NCBI GenBank assembly: GCA_030524425.1
Contig: JAUNGN010000005.1
Span: forward strand, 1-64,000
Reading direction: 5' to 3'
Length of the DNA stretch: 64,000 bases
Origin: Clostridia bacterium
GTDB taxonomy: Bacteria > Bacillota > Clostridia > Lachnospirales > CAG-274
Positions 1 through 8,824 of the stretch are shown here, piece after piece. The stretch's first letter is position 1, and the number at the start of each line of letters is the position of its first letter. Made by a program: the position numbers and the translations under genes. The notes below the pieces were generated by a model, which was given only the letters and a program-made list of their open reading frames with translations, did not search any database and was not told the origin of the DNA.

Positions 1-150
1 CTTACCCTTGACAACTTTTTTAGGCAAAGTGTAACCAATCATTGACACCTCAACATAAAAAAATTTCCGTTTTGCTTGTAATTCTGTTGCTTTTGTTTTA
101 TTATGTATGTTATAAGCCGGTTAATCGGTATAAAAAAAGGAGGAAATATT

Positions 151-3100
151 ATGAAGAAAGGCTTAAAAAGGATTTTAAGCACTGTATTAACTGCAACTAT
201 GTTGGTTTCAGGTTTGGCTGTATCCAATATAGGAACGGTTACGGCAAGTGCAGCCGTAATATCTGCACAGAGTGCAGGTTGGCATGAAACTGCATATACA
301 GAGTGGCTTCCCGTTTCCGGAGCTGCTTCATATGAGGCTTATGTAAAGGCATCATCTGCAAGTGATTATACAAAGCTCGATGACGAGTTGATTCGTCAGT
401 ATAATACATATTGCCGTGCCGATGCATTAGGTCTTGCTGCAGGTACATATAATATGAAAATTGTGGCAAAGGACAGCTCAGGTGCAGAGCTTGCGTCATG
501 GGAATCAGGTGCAATAACTGTAGATAATTATGACCGTTCAGGCTTTGCTTTTTCAAGCCAGTCAGCTAACAAGTCAAGTTCAGGCGGTTATAATGATGAC
601 GGTACACCTAAATCAAATGCGGTAATTTTTTATGTAACTGACGAAAATAAGGATACCATTACAATGGATGTTGTTACAGGTAATGACAATAAAACAACAA
701 CTTGTACAGGTATGGGTGCCATCATTAAGGCTCTTGAAAAGAAAAAGGAAACCAGACCTTTAATTTTCAGATTTATAGGTCAGGTAACTGTTCCTGCTGA
801 TGAACAGAAGTTAAATCAGCTAGATATTAAGAGAGCGGGCAATATTACAATTGAAGGCGTAGGTCCTGATTCTTTTGCTTTATTTGGCTTTAATCTTGTG
901 GAAGCACATAACATTGAAATCAGAAACTTAGGTTTCAAGGATATGACAACAAAGGATGAAGATGGAGCTACTATTAAGGATAACAGTGAAAACATCTGGG
1001 TACATAACAATGACTTTTTCTATGGCGGACAGGGAAGTGACAAAGATCAGGAAAAGGGTGACGGATCAGTTGACCTTAAGGGAACTTCTACATTTATTAC
1101 TGTTTCTGACAACCACTATTGGGATTCAGGAAAGGTAAACCTTTGCGGTTTAGGCGAAAGTGCAGATTATTACGTAACTTACTCTAAAAACTGGTTTGAT
1201 CATTCTGATTCAAGACATCCAAGAGTAAGAACCGGTTCTGTACACGTTTATAATAACTTTTATGATGGTGTAGCCAAGTATGGTGCAGGCGCTTGTACAG
1301 GTGCATCACTTTTTGTAGACAGCAACTATTTCAGAAATACATCTAAGCCGGTATTGATTTCAATGCAGGGTACAGATGGTAACGGTTCAGGTACCTTCTC
1401 AAAGGAAAGCGGCGGTATAATAAAGATGTACGGCAACATTATGGTCGGCTCTAAGTATACATATATTGAAGGTACACAAAAAGACGAAGCAGGCAATATC
1501 ACAGGCTATGAACAGTGGGCTGACGGCTACTCTGTGGATAACAGAACTGATACTCTCCCTTCAACTCTTGTTACATATAAGGGCGGTACAAGCTATAATA
1601 ACTTTGATATAAGTATGGACTTAGGTGTTGATGCAGGTGATATTTTAGCTGCTGCAGATGTTCCGGAGTATGTTATGAAGAATGCAGGCCGTATTAACGG
1701 AAGCAACTTCAGCTTTGATTTTAATGATCTTGTTGAAGATACAAATTATAATGTAATACCTGAGCTTAAGGATATGCTTTCTGCTTATAAATCAACAATT
1801 ATTAATTATGGCGGTACAGTTGTAAATAAGCCTGATACTTCAGCTGATAAGGAAAGTACAACAGGTATTGACGGAAATACCTTCTATACAGACAGAGCCA
1901 ATAAATATAACAAAAAGGCTGAGGCATTGCCAAGGGAATCTGACAGTACAGGAAATACCGCAACAGGAGGCGGCAGCTCAGGCTTTGACCTTGCTTTAGA
2001 TGGTATGAAAGATGTAACTGCAGGTGAATACAAGTCTAACGTAACAGGTGTTGGTACAAACGGAGCTTTCTCTATTTTAACTAATTCATCAGGTACTGTT
2101 ACAGTAAGTACATCTAAGGGTATTCAGCTCGGCGGTGCAGGTGATGTTGCATCAGGTAAGCGACTCATAAGTGTAACTGTTGAAAAAACAGGTACAATTT
2201 ATGCATCATCTTCATCTACAGGTTCAGATACAAGAACTCTTAATATAGCAGATGTTAATGGCAATATAATTGGTACTATTTCAACAGGTTCATCTGCAGG
2301 AGTATTTTTACCTGAAGCAGGTACATATTATATTTATTCTTCAAATAAGGGTATTAATGTTACTAAGATTTCTGTAGCTTATGAGGACCCTGCTGATCCT
2401 GACGATCCTGACGATACTGACAGCAGTACGGAATCAACAACAATTGTAACAGAATCTTCAAGTGAGTCAACAACAGCTGTAACAGAATCTTCAAGCGAGT
2501 CAACAACTGAAGAACCAAATCCGGACCCTGTTAATAAGGTTTACGGTGATGTTGACAGAAATGGTAAACTTACAGTAAATGATGTTTCTGAATTAATAAG
2601 ACTTGTACTTAATGGAAATGTTGAGGTTATAGACGGCATTACAGATGTGACAAATGATAAGAAGGTTGATAGTGCTGACGTTGCTACAATTCTTCAGAAG
2701 CTTTTAAACAGCTCATATAAGATGCCTTGCGAACCTGATGATCAGGTAACAACAACCGATATTACAAGTACGGAAACAACTACGGAAACAACAACAGCTG
2801 CAGCAGCTACAACAACAGCTGCAGCAACTACAACAGCTTCAACAACTGAAACAACAGAAACTACAACTATTGCAACAACTGAGGCAGCAACAGAAACTAC
2901 AACAGAATCATCATCTTCCGATACATTTACGGGAGGCGGTATTTGCCCTGTTGGTAATCTCCCTGCTATTGTTACAGGTACTGATACTTCCAACACTAAT
3001 GTAGTTATGGGTACGGCCGATAATTTACAGCCATATAGCGGTCAGGTTACTGCAACAGTAGAGTTTGAACTTGATTCTGTTAAAGGCAAGGGTACGGCAT

Positions 3101-4095
3101 TAGTATTAAATACACTTTTAGCTGATGGCAGTGTTGGTGATGCAGGTGAAATTGGTCTTAGAATAATAGATGATAGTGGTACAGTTGTATTTTCAAAGAG
3201 CAGTAACAGCGGAGTATCTGCAGGTAAGCTTGTGGCAGGTAAGAATACAGTAGTATTTACACTTGATACAGCTACAGGTGTAACAAGCTGTTCCGTAAAT
3301 GGTGGTGCTGCTGTATCAGGTACAGATAAAACAAGTAATATTCTTGGTGTTAAGTTTAACAGAAAGGAAGAAAGAAACACTAAAATTACAGGTTTAACAG
3401 TTACCGGTACACCTGTAAGCGGTGAGATAACAACAGATTCCGCAACTGAATCTTCAACAGAGTCAACTACTTCTGATGCAGGCGGCGAGGGTACTACTGA
3501 ATCTGTATCAGCTGAAAGCTTTTATGATTTTAATGATAATCCTGTAATCACTAAAGATGGTGAAAGCGGTATTATTTACAATGTTATAACCAAGGCAGAT
3601 ACAACATCTGATAATTTAAAGGCTATAGCTGAGATTGTAAATGGTGCATTATTCCTTAATGATACATCTAAAACCGATACTGTTAAAGTAACATTGCCGT
3701 TAGTTGAAAAAACTTCAGGCAAGGTTACTTATACTGCTAAAATTACTCCGTCTGTTGATAAGGGAAATTGGACAGTTATTCAGTTAAATGGTCTTAAGGC
3801 TGATGATACTGTAGAAGAAGTTTTAGGTGTAAGAGTTAATAAGTCAAAAAATTATGGCTTGAGAGTAAATGCAGGTGATACTGTTACCGCAACAACTTCT
3901 TCAATTACTGCAAATACTGCTGTTACAGCAGTAATTACTGTTGATTTTGATAATGATACAGCTTCATTAAGTATAAACGGAGGAACTCCTGTCAGCGTAA
4001 CAGGTGTAGATGCCAGGTCAATCACTTCAATGTCTTTCCAGACTGCAAGTGACATTAGAACTCTTTATGTAGATGATGCAGGTATTGTAGATTAA
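151..4095 (+). CDS. Secreted family PL1 pectate lyase with dockerin and C-terminal accessory modules
   Basis: Cleaves pectate by beta-elimination outside the cell. The 1314-residue protein starts at the ATG behind AAGGAGGAAATATT; an upstream in-frame ATG lacks a ribosome binding site. Order of parts: signal peptide (about 1-35, TASAA end); a small Fn3-like domain (about 37-130); a PL1 beta-helix (about 150-620) with conserved GDGSVDLK near 303-310 and HPRVRTGSVHVYNN near 356-369, R358 being the likely catalytic arginine; an unnamed beta-rich module (about 610-760); a Ser/Thr/Glu linker; a type I-like dockerin (about 797-860) with two calcium-loop repeats, starting GDVDRNGKLTVND; a long Thr-rich linker; and two LamG-like modules (about 930-1090 and 1110-1314). 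Central rather than C-terminal dockerin placement is unusual. A similar beta-module plus dockerin occurs in the GH105 enzyme at 28028-30178. Family assignment is firm; the accessory modules are not identified. Confidence 0.9.
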   Translation: MKKGLKRILSTVLTATMLVSGLAVSNIGTVTASAAVISAQSAGWHETAYTEWLPVSGAASYEAYVKASSASDYTKLDDELIRQYNTYCRADALGLAAGTYNMKIVAKDSSGAELASWESGAITVDNYDRSGFAFSSQSANKSSSGGYNDDGTPKSNAVIFYVTDENKDTITMDVVTGNDNKTTTCTGMGAIIKALEKKKETRPLIFRFIGQVTVPADEQKLNQLDIKRAGNITIEGVGPDSFALFGFNLVEAHNIEIRNLGFKDMTTKDEDGATIKDNSENIWVHNNDFFYGGQGSDKDQEKGDGSVDLKGTSTFITVSDNHYWDSGKVNLCGLGESADYYVTYSKNWFDHSDSRHPRVRTGSVHVYNNFYDGVAKYGAGACTGASLFVDSNYFRNTSKPVLISMQGTDGNGSGTFSKESGGIIKMYGNIMVGSKYTYIEGTQKDEAGNITGYEQWADGYSVDNRTDTLPSTLVTYKGGTSYNNFDISMDLGVDAGDILAAADVPEYVMKNAGRINGSNFSFDFNDLVEDTNYNVIPELKDMLSAYKSTIINYGGTVVNKPDTSADKESTTGIDGNTFYTDRANKYNKKAEALPRESDSTGNTATGGGSSGFDLALDGMKDVTAGEYKSNVTGVGTNGAFSILTNSSGTVTVSTSKGIQLGGAGDVASGKRLISVTVEKTGTIYASSSSTGSDTRTLNIADVNGNIIGTISTGSSAGVFLPEAGTYYIYSSNKGINVTKISVAYEDPADPDDPDDTDSSTESTTIVTESSSESTTAVTESSSESTTEEPNPDPVNKVYGDVDRNGKLTVNDVSELIRLVLNGNVEVIDGITDVTNDKKVDSADVATILQKLLNSSYKMPCEPDDQVTTTDITSTETTTETTTAAAATTTAAATTTASTTETTETTTIATTEAATETTTESSSSDTFTGGGICPVGNLPAIVTGTDTSNTNVVMGTADNLQPYSGQVTATVEFELDSVKGKGTALVLNTLLADGSVGDAGEIGLRIIDDSGTVVFSKSSNSGVSAGKLVAGKNTVVFTLDTATGVTSCSVNGGAAVSGTDKTSNILGVKFNRKEERNTKITGLTVTGTPVSGEITTDSATESSTESTTSDAGGEGTTESVSAESFYDFNDNPVITKDGESGIIYNVITKADTTSDNLKAIAEIVNGALFLNDTSKTDTVKVTLPLVEKTSGKVTYTAKITPSVDKGNWTVIQLNGLKADDTVEEVLGVRVNKSKNYGLRVNAGDTVTATTSSITANTAVTAVITVDFDNDTASLSINGGTPVSVTGVDARSITSMSFQTASDIRTLYVDDAGIVD

Positions 4096-4130
4096 TTATA
4101 ATTTATAAATATATGTTTTATAATAAGGAT

Positions 4131-4164
4131 CCCCAAGGATTAATTTCCTTGGGGGTTTGACTTT
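4131..4164 (+). terminator. Intrinsic terminator after the pectate lyase
   Basis: CCCCAAGGA (4131-4139) pairs perfectly with TCCTTGGGG (4146-4154), followed by a T-rich run. Confidence 0.85.
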
Positions 4165-4181
4165 TACTAAAAAAATATATA

Positions 4182-4210
4182 TTGACATTTTTAAGAAATT
4201 AAGTTATCAT
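4182..4210 (+). promoter_or_regulatory. Sigma-A promoter driving the T-box leader
   Basis: A perfect -35 TTGACA (4182-4187) lies 17 bp from a -10 TATCAT (4205-4210). The T-box RNA begins just downstream, so the leader seems to have kept its own promoter. Confidence 0.8.
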
Positions 4211-4216
4211 TTATAT

Positions 4217-4500
4217 GTAAAATTTAAAAGCTGTGAAAAGAAGAGTAAATATTGGATATGTTACAGAGAGCCTGTGTTGGTGGAAATCAGGTACGGAATA
4301 CTTTATTGAAAATGGTCTTGGAGCTGCGTACCGACTGCAATTTTTGCATAGGCTGCGATGGGTGTGCCCATTATAGCACTAGAGTATGTTTGTACTCGAT
4401 AAGGTCTGTTATTGTGAAATACAGATGAATTAAGGTGGTACCACGAAGCTGTAAGCTGTCGTCCTTGAAATTTGAGTAGAGGAGGATAGCTTTTTTTGAT
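4217..4500 (+). promoter_or_regulatory. T-box riboswitch leader, methionine specifier likely, no intact target gene
   Basis: The landmarks of a T-box leader are present in order. An AGTA motif lies on the 5' side of stem I (about 4240), followed by the distal AGAGAGCC with GGTGG segment (4265-4282). The 3' specifier strand reads GAAAATGGTCTTGGAGC, then comes the conserved T-box AAGGTGGTACCACG (4432-4445), and finally a terminator hairpin with a T run. By analogy with the GAAA-GGC specifier of glycine T-boxes, the specifier is ATG at 4312-4314, that is Met. The TGGT (4436-4439) that would pair with the tRNA 3' end calls for an A discriminator, which fits tRNA-Met. What follows is a truncated GNAT fragment rather than a synthetase or methionine gene. 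The nearest plausible target, metG, lies about 1.5 kb downstream beyond an opposing gene. T-box identity is firm; the specifier reading is inference. Confidence 0.85.
4453..4497 (+). terminator. Regulated terminator of the T-box
   Basis: AAGCTGTCGTCCT (4453-4465) pairs, with two mismatches, with AGGAGGATAGCTT (4479-4491), followed by TTTTTT. It competes with the antiterminator formed around the GGTGGTACC element. Confidence 0.8.
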
Positions 4501-4513
4501 GTAAAATTTAATA

Positions 4514-4669
4514 TTGGAAGAGGATGAGTATTTTATAAGAGCGGAAAGAATTGAAGTGCCTGCATCCATTACAGCATATCAGTTTTATAGAAAGTTTGGA
4601 TATGATTATAAAAATGGTATGAATAAAATTGATGATGAGGGACTTTATAGACTGGAGAAGTTTAGATAA
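4514..4669 (+). pseudogene. C-terminal fragment of a GNAT acetyltransferase
   Basis: An open stretch of 51 codons ends in a stop at 4667-4669. It contains ASITAYQFYRKFGYDYKNG and ends in GLYRLEKFR. That is the typical tail of a GNAT-family acetyltransferase, which uses the YxFYxKxGY signature of motif B. The acetyl-CoA-binding half is missing. An ATG at 4499 lies in the same frame but is followed at once by a TAA, so nothing can be translated from it. The fragment sits directly after the T-box terminator and directly before a 323-bp repeat. This suggests that deletion or rearrangement fused the leader to an unrelated gene tail. Confidence 0.75.
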
Positions 4670-4674
4670 ATTAG

Positions 4675-4997
4675 AGTTTATAGGGCTGGTTAATTTAGTT
4701 TTAGACGCAAATGCGAGCATTTGCTATAACCCCTCAGTCCGGCTCAAAGAGCCGGCCAGCTCCCCTGAAGGGGCGCCGGGAAACTGTACTTTTCACAATA
4801 ATTGTACTAAAAAGTACACCTGCTTGGCTCCCTTTTAAGGGAGCTGTCACGAAGTGACTGAGGGTTTTTGCGTCGCAGACCAAAATCCGCAGGTTTGCAG
4901 CCCCTAAGAATACGGGACCTGCTTTGCGGAGCAAAATTGTTTGATAGAATTCACTTCCTCCGAGGCTGGCCGCAAAACTTCATTTTGGTCAATTAAA
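4675..4997. repeat. 323-bp dispersed intergenic repeat, copy 1
   Basis: Near-identical to 11676-11999, in the same orientation. Inside it are nested inverted repeats: GACGCAAA (4704-4711) with TTTGCGTC (4867-4874); CCCTCAGTC (4731-4739) with GACTGAGGG (4856-4864); and small hairpins CCGGCTC/GAGCCGG, CCCCT/AGGGG, GCTCCCTT/AAGGGAGC and GTCAC/GTGAC. It has no convincing gene. A short open frame on the minus strand exists in both copies and looks like a false gene. The right edge abuts the stop codon of the HAD gene at 4998. It resembles a non-autonomous MITE-like element. Confidence 0.85.
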
Positions 4998-5822
4998 CTA
5001 TAATTTATAAATATCCTTTAAAATTTTAGCAACACCGAAGTTATCATTTGTATCGGCAACCTTGTCAGCCGCAGCCTTAACTTCATCGTCGGCATTTTTT
5101 ACGGCTACACCAAGCCCCGCAGCCTTTATCATTGAAATATCGTTTTCGCTGTCACCAAAGGCAATAATTTCATCAGGCTTAACACCTATAAGTTTTGCAT
5201 ACTCAAGTACGGCATTTGCCTTTGAAACATCGGCACTGTTTATATCAATACAGTTCCAGTTAGACTGAACTGCCTTAACACCCGGAACATTTTTATTAAT
5301 AGTGTCCTTTATTCTAAGCAGTCTTGGAATATCCTTTTCAATTACTACTGCTTTTATAAAATCAGGTAAATGGGAAATACTTCTCATATCACTGACAAGC
5401 TCATACTTTACTGAGTAGGTCATTATCTTTTTATATTTTGTGGTAATGAGATTTATACCCCCATCGTAAAGGACTTTATCATTGGTGTAACAGGTATCAA
5501 GTGTAAAGGCTTTTACACCTATATTTTCGCTGCCGCAAATATCAAATATTTTATCAAGAGTATTTTTTTGCATTGACTTTACAAAAAACTTTTCGTTTGT
5601 GTAAAAGTTTGCAAGAGTTGCACCGTTACAGCCTGCAACAGGGCAGTCAATACCGAGCTCGTCAAGGTAGTCTTTGGCTAAAATATCGTTGCGTCCTGTT
5701 GCTATTAATATATGTATACCTTTTTTATGCAAAGCTTTGAATGTATTTATTATTTCATTGGGCAGAAAGCCCCGGGAGTTTAATATTGTTCCGTCACAGT
5801 CTGTGGCAATCAATTTATACAT
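4998..5822 (-). CDS. Cof-type HAD superfamily phosphatase
   Basis: A cytosolic Mg-dependent phosphatase, probably acting on a sugar phosphate or nucleotide-linked substrate; the substrate cannot be read from sequence. The 274-residue protein has the HAD nucleophile motif I as DCDGTILNS (D8 and D10), motif II in LIATGRN, the conserved late lysine, and motif IV GDSENDISM, followed by the family ending GVAVKNADDEVKAAAD. Length is normal for Cof/YbiV-type type IIB HADs. The start follows a GAAAGGAG ribosome binding site (complement of 5830-5840). It is monocistronic, convergent with the repeat to its left and divergent from metG to its right. Nothing is odd in the coding region. Confidence 0.88.
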   Translation of the reverse strand: MYKLIATDCDGTILNSRGFLPNEIINTFKALHKKGIHILIATGRNDILAKDYLDELGIDCPVAGCNGATLANFYTNEKFFVKSMQKNTLDKIFDICGSENIGVKAFTLDTCYTNDKVLYDGGINLITTKYKKIMTYSVKYELVSDMRSISHLPDFIKAVVIEKDIPRLLRIKDTINKNVPGVKAVQSNWNCIDINSADVSKANAVLEYAKLIGVKPDEIIAFGDSENDISMIKAAGLGVAVKNADDEVKAAADKVADTNDNFGVAKILKDIYKL

Positions 5823-5910
5823 TGTTTTTTCTCCTTTCAGATGTTTTCAGACATTTATGGATATTTTAACATAAAATAGGCAGATATTCAATTTACTTTA
5901 AGTAAAATAC

Positions 5911-5939
5911 TTTACAAATTTACAAATTATAATTATAAT
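5911..5939 (+). promoter_or_regulatory. Promoter of metG
   Basis: -35 TTTACA (5911-5916), 17-bp spacer, -10 TATAAT (5934-5939). The leader from here to the start is only about 25 bases, too short for a T-box or SAM riboswitch. Confidence 0.7.
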
Positions 5940-5969
5940 AAAAACAATGGTTAAAATGGAGGTTTTAAA

Positions 5970-7967
5970 ATGAGTAAAGAAAAATTTTACATGACAACTG
6001 CCATTGCTTACACATCAGGTAAGCCTCATATTGGCAATACTTACGAAATTGTATTAGCCGACAGCATTGCACGTTTTAAGAGAATGCAGGGCTATGAGGT
6101 GTTTTTTCAGACAGGTACTGATGAGCATGGTCAGAAGATTGAGGAAAAGGCTAAGGAGTCAGGAATTACTCCTAAGCAGTTTGTAGACAATGTAGCAGGT
6201 GAAATTAAGACTATATGGGACTTAATGAACACTTCTTATGATAAGTTTATAAGAACTACTGACGATTATCATGAAAAGCAGATTCAGAAGATATTTAAAA
6301 AGCTTTATGAAAAGGGAGATATTTACAAGAGTGTATATGAGGGTATGTACTGTACTCCTTGTGAAAGTTTTTGGACTGAAAGTCAGCTTGCAGACGGTAA
6401 GTGTCCTGACTGTGGCAGAGAAGTACACCCTGCTAAGGAAGAGGCTTATTTCCTTAGGTTAAGTAAGTATGCAGACAGACTTATTGAGCATATTAATACT
6501 CACCCTGAATTTATTCAGCCTGTTTCAAGAAAAAATGAAATGATGAATAACTTCCTTCTCCCGGGATTACAGGATTTGTGTGTTTCAAGGACTTCATTTA
6601 AATGGGGCATTCCTGTTGATTTTGATGACAAGCACGTTGTTTATGTATGGCTTGATGCTCTTTCAAACTATATTACGGGTATTGGCTATGACTGTGACGG
6701 CAATAATACCGAGCTTTTTGGCAATATGTGGCCTGCTGATTTACACTTAATAGGCAAGGATATTGTAAGATTCCATACTATTTACTGGCCTATTATACTT
6801 ATGGCTCTTGATTTGCCTTTGCCTAAGCAGGTATTCGGTCACCCATGGTTGTTAAGAGGTGAGGACAGCTTTGAAGAGGAAATTAAGGACAATGACGGCA
6901 AGATGAGTAAGTCAAGGGGCAATGTTATTTATGCCGATGACCTTGTAAGCCTTTTTGGCGTAGATGCCGTAAGATACTTTGTTCTTCATGAAATGCCTTT
7001 TGAAAATGACGGTATCATTTCATGGGATTTAGTGATTGAAAGAACTAATTCTGACCTTGCCAATGTTCTTGGTAATCTTGTGAACAGAACTGTATCAATG
7101 ACTAACAAGTATTTTGGCGGGGTTGTAAATAATACTAAGGTTAATGAGGCAGTTGATGAGGATTTAATAAAGGCGGCAACGGAGTGCAAGGCTAAGGTTG
7201 AGGCTAAAATGGACAAGTTAAGAGTAGCTGATGCCATTACTGAAATATTTACATTATTTAAGAGATGTAATAAGTATGTTGATGAAACTGAGCCTTGGGT
7301 ATTGGGCAAGGATGAGAGTAAAAAGGACAGACTTGCAACCGTGCTTTATAATCTTGTTGAGGGCATTACTATCGGTGCTTGCCTTTTAGAGCCCTTTATG
7401 CCTGAAACTACCGAAAAGATTTTAGCACAGTTAAATGCTGATAAGAGAGCTTTTGACGACCTTGATAAGTTTGGACTTTATGCTGATGGTACTAAGGTAA
7501 TTGAAAAGCCTCAGATTTTATTTGCAAGGCTTGATGCTAAGGAGGTTATTCCCAAGGTTAAGGAAATAATGGAGGCACAGGCTAAGGCAAATGCTCCTAA
7601 GGAAGAACCAAGGGAGGAAAAGGCTGAAGAAAAGGAATATATCACTATTGACGATTTCTGCAAGGTGGAAATGAAGATTGGTGAGATTATTGCCTGTGAA
7701 AAGGTTGCAGAGTCTAATAAGCTTTTAAAGTCCACTGTTAAGATTGGTTCTGAAACAAGAACTATTCTTTCAGGTATTGCTAAGTTCTATAGTGCTGAAG
7801 AAATGGTTGGAAAGAAGGTTGTTGTAGTAACTAATCTTGCACCAAGAAAGATGTTAAAGGGCAAGTATACAAGTGAAGGTATGATTGTTGCTGCTGAGGA
7901 TGAAAAGGGAAATGTTAAGCTTTTAACTGCCGATGGCGATGTTGAAAGCGGTGCTGTTGTAGGTTAA
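5970..7967 (+). CDS. metG: Methionyl-tRNA synthetase
   Basis: Charges tRNA-Met with methionine in the cytosol. The protein has 665 residues. The class I signature HIGN is at 20-23 and KMSKS at 311-315. A CxxC...CxxC zinc knuckle lies near 128-148 (CTPC and CPDC). The anticodon-binding helical domain follows, and a C-terminal EMAP-type tRNA-binding domain occupies about 556-665 (VEMKIGEI through APRKMLKG). This is the long, dimerising form common in Firmicutes. A TGGAGG ribosome binding site precedes the ATG. An attenuator-like hairpin and tatD follow, the usual metG-tatD order of Firmicutes. Its own promoter has a short leader, whereas an orphan Met-type T-box lies about 1.5 kb upstream at 4217-4500. 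Confidence 0.97.
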   Translation: MSKEKFYMTTAIAYTSGKPHIGNTYEIVLADSIARFKRMQGYEVFFQTGTDEHGQKIEEKAKESGITPKQFVDNVAGEIKTIWDLMNTSYDKFIRTTDDYHEKQIQKIFKKLYEKGDIYKSVYEGMYCTPCESFWTESQLADGKCPDCGREVHPAKEEAYFLRLSKYADRLIEHINTHPEFIQPVSRKNEMMNNFLLPGLQDLCVSRTSFKWGIPVDFDDKHVVYVWLDALSNYITGIGYDCDGNNTELFGNMWPADLHLIGKDIVRFHTIYWPIILMALDLPLPKQVFGHPWLLRGEDSFEEEIKDNDGKMSKSRGNVIYADDLVSLFGVDAVRYFVLHEMPFENDGIISWDLVIERTNSDLANVLGNLVNRTVSMTNKYFGGVVNNTKVNEAVDEDLIKAATECKAKVEAKMDKLRVADAITEIFTLFKRCNKYVDETEPWVLGKDESKKDRLATVLYNLVEGITIGACLLEPFMPETTEKILAQLNADKRAFDDLDKFGLYADGTKVIEKPQILFARLDAKEVIPKVKEIMEAQAKANAPKEEPREEKAEEKEYITIDDFCKVEMKIGEIIACEKVAESNKLLKSTVKIGSETRTILSGIAKFYSAEEMVGKKVVVVTNLAPRKMLKGKYTSEGMIVAAEDEKGNVKLLTADGDVESGAVVG

Positions 7968-7980
7968 TAATTGCATTTTA

Positions 7981-8010
7981 GGCTCTTGTTTAACAGCAAG
8001 AGCCTTTTTA
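7981..8010 (+). terminator. Terminator or attenuator between metG and tatD
   Basis: GGCTCTTG (7981-7988) pairs perfectly with CAAGAGCC (7997-8004), followed by TTTTT. The tatD ribosome binding site starts about 5 bases later and no promoter lies between, so tatD depends on read-through. Confidence 0.75.
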
Positions 8011-8023
8011 AAGGAGATATAAA

Positions 8024-8797
8024 ATGTATTTTGATACACATGCTCATTTTGATGATGAGAAATTTGACGAAAACAGAGATATATTAATAGAAGAAATGCA
8101 CTCAAATGGCGTAGACTATATTATAAATATAGGCGCTGATATGGAAAGCTCTGTTAAGAGTATGGAGCTTGCCAAGAAGTATGATTTTATATATGCTGCC
8201 GTAGGGGTACATCCTCACGAGGCGGAAAATATGACAGAGGAGGATATAAATACCCTTAAAAAGTATGCTGAATATGAGAAGGTTGTGGCAATAGGAGAAA
8301 TAGGTCTTGATTATTACTATGACTTTTCTCCAAGAGACAAGCAGTGCTATTGGTTTGAAAGACAGCTTGATTTAGCGGCTGAGCTTGATATGCCTGTCAG
8401 CATACATTCAAGGGATGCGGCGCAGGAAACCTTTGACATAATTAAAAAAAGCGGAGTAAGAAAAGGTGTAATTCATGCCTACAGCGGCAGCGTTGAAATG
8501 GCAAAGGATTATATTGATATGGGTTTTTACATTGGGGTAGGAGGAGTTATAACCTTTAAGAACGCAAAAAAGTTAATCGATGTGGTTAATTTTGTGCCTA
8601 TTGAAAAAATTTTGCTGGAAACAGATTCGCCATATTTATCTCCCGTACCTTTAAGAGGTACTGTAAATAACTCACAAAATCTTAAGTATGTAGCGGACAA
8701 AATTAGCGAGATTAAACAAATTTCTGCAGAAAAAGTTTGTGAAATTACCTCCCGAAATGCCAAAGTCATATTTTGGCAGAAAAAAGTTGTTGCATAA
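8024..8797 (+). CDS. tatD: TatD family metal-dependent hydrolase (3'-5' DNase type)
   Basis: A TIM-barrel amidohydrolase-like protein of 257 residues. The N-terminal metal motif DTHAHFDD (H6 and H8), IGEIGLDYYYD (metal-binding Glu near 91), the SIHSRDA histidine, the IHAYSGS histidine and the LLETDSPYL aspartate are all present, so the active site looks complete. In other bacteria TatD proteins are Mg-dependent exonucleases used in DNA repair and RNA quality control. An AAGGAGATATAAA ribosome binding site decides the start. The position downstream of metG is conserved in Firmicutes. The end of the gene contains the -35 of the next promoter. Confidence 0.93.
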   Translation: MYFDTHAHFDDEKFDENRDILIEEMHSNGVDYIINIGADMESSVKSMELAKKYDFIYAAVGVHPHEAENMTEEDINTLKKYAEYEKVVAIGEIGLDYYYDFSPRDKQCYWFERQLDLAAELDMPVSIHSRDAAQETFDIIKKSGVRKGVIHAYSGSVEMAKDYIDMGFYIGVGGVITFKNAKKLIDVVNFVPIEKILLETDSPYLSPVPLRGTVNNSQNLKYVADKISEIKQISAEKVCEITSRNAKVIFWQKKVVA

Positions 8798-8818
8798 TTA
8801 TTACAAATGTGTTAAGAT
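8790..8818 (+). promoter_or_regulatory. Candidate promoter for the G5/3D gene
   Basis: TTGCAT (8790-8795) and TAAGAT (8813-8818), 17 bp apart. It overlaps the last codons of tatD and would give a leader of about 215 bases. Confidence 0.45.
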
Positions 8819-8824
8819 AGGTAT

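Noticed and set aside
1..150. An 81-codon frame starting at 42 upstream of the pectate lyase
   Set aside because: It overlaps the lyase start and signal peptide in another frame and has no ribosome binding site; the 1-150 stretch probably holds only the lyase promoter region.
2742..3380. Minus-strand open frames opposite the pectate lyase linkers
   Set aside because: They arise from the low-complexity ACA/GCA repeats of the Thr-rich linkers and have no ribosome binding site.
4734..4934. Minus-strand open frame in repeat copy 1, with a near-identical one at 11735-11935
   Set aside because: Both lie wholly inside the palindromic repeat, lack a good ribosome binding site, and their sequence is explained by the repeat. 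They are probably false genes often annotated as hypothetical.
5911..5969. T-box or SAM riboswitch directly before metG
   Set aside because: The distance from promoter to start is about 30 bases, too short for either.
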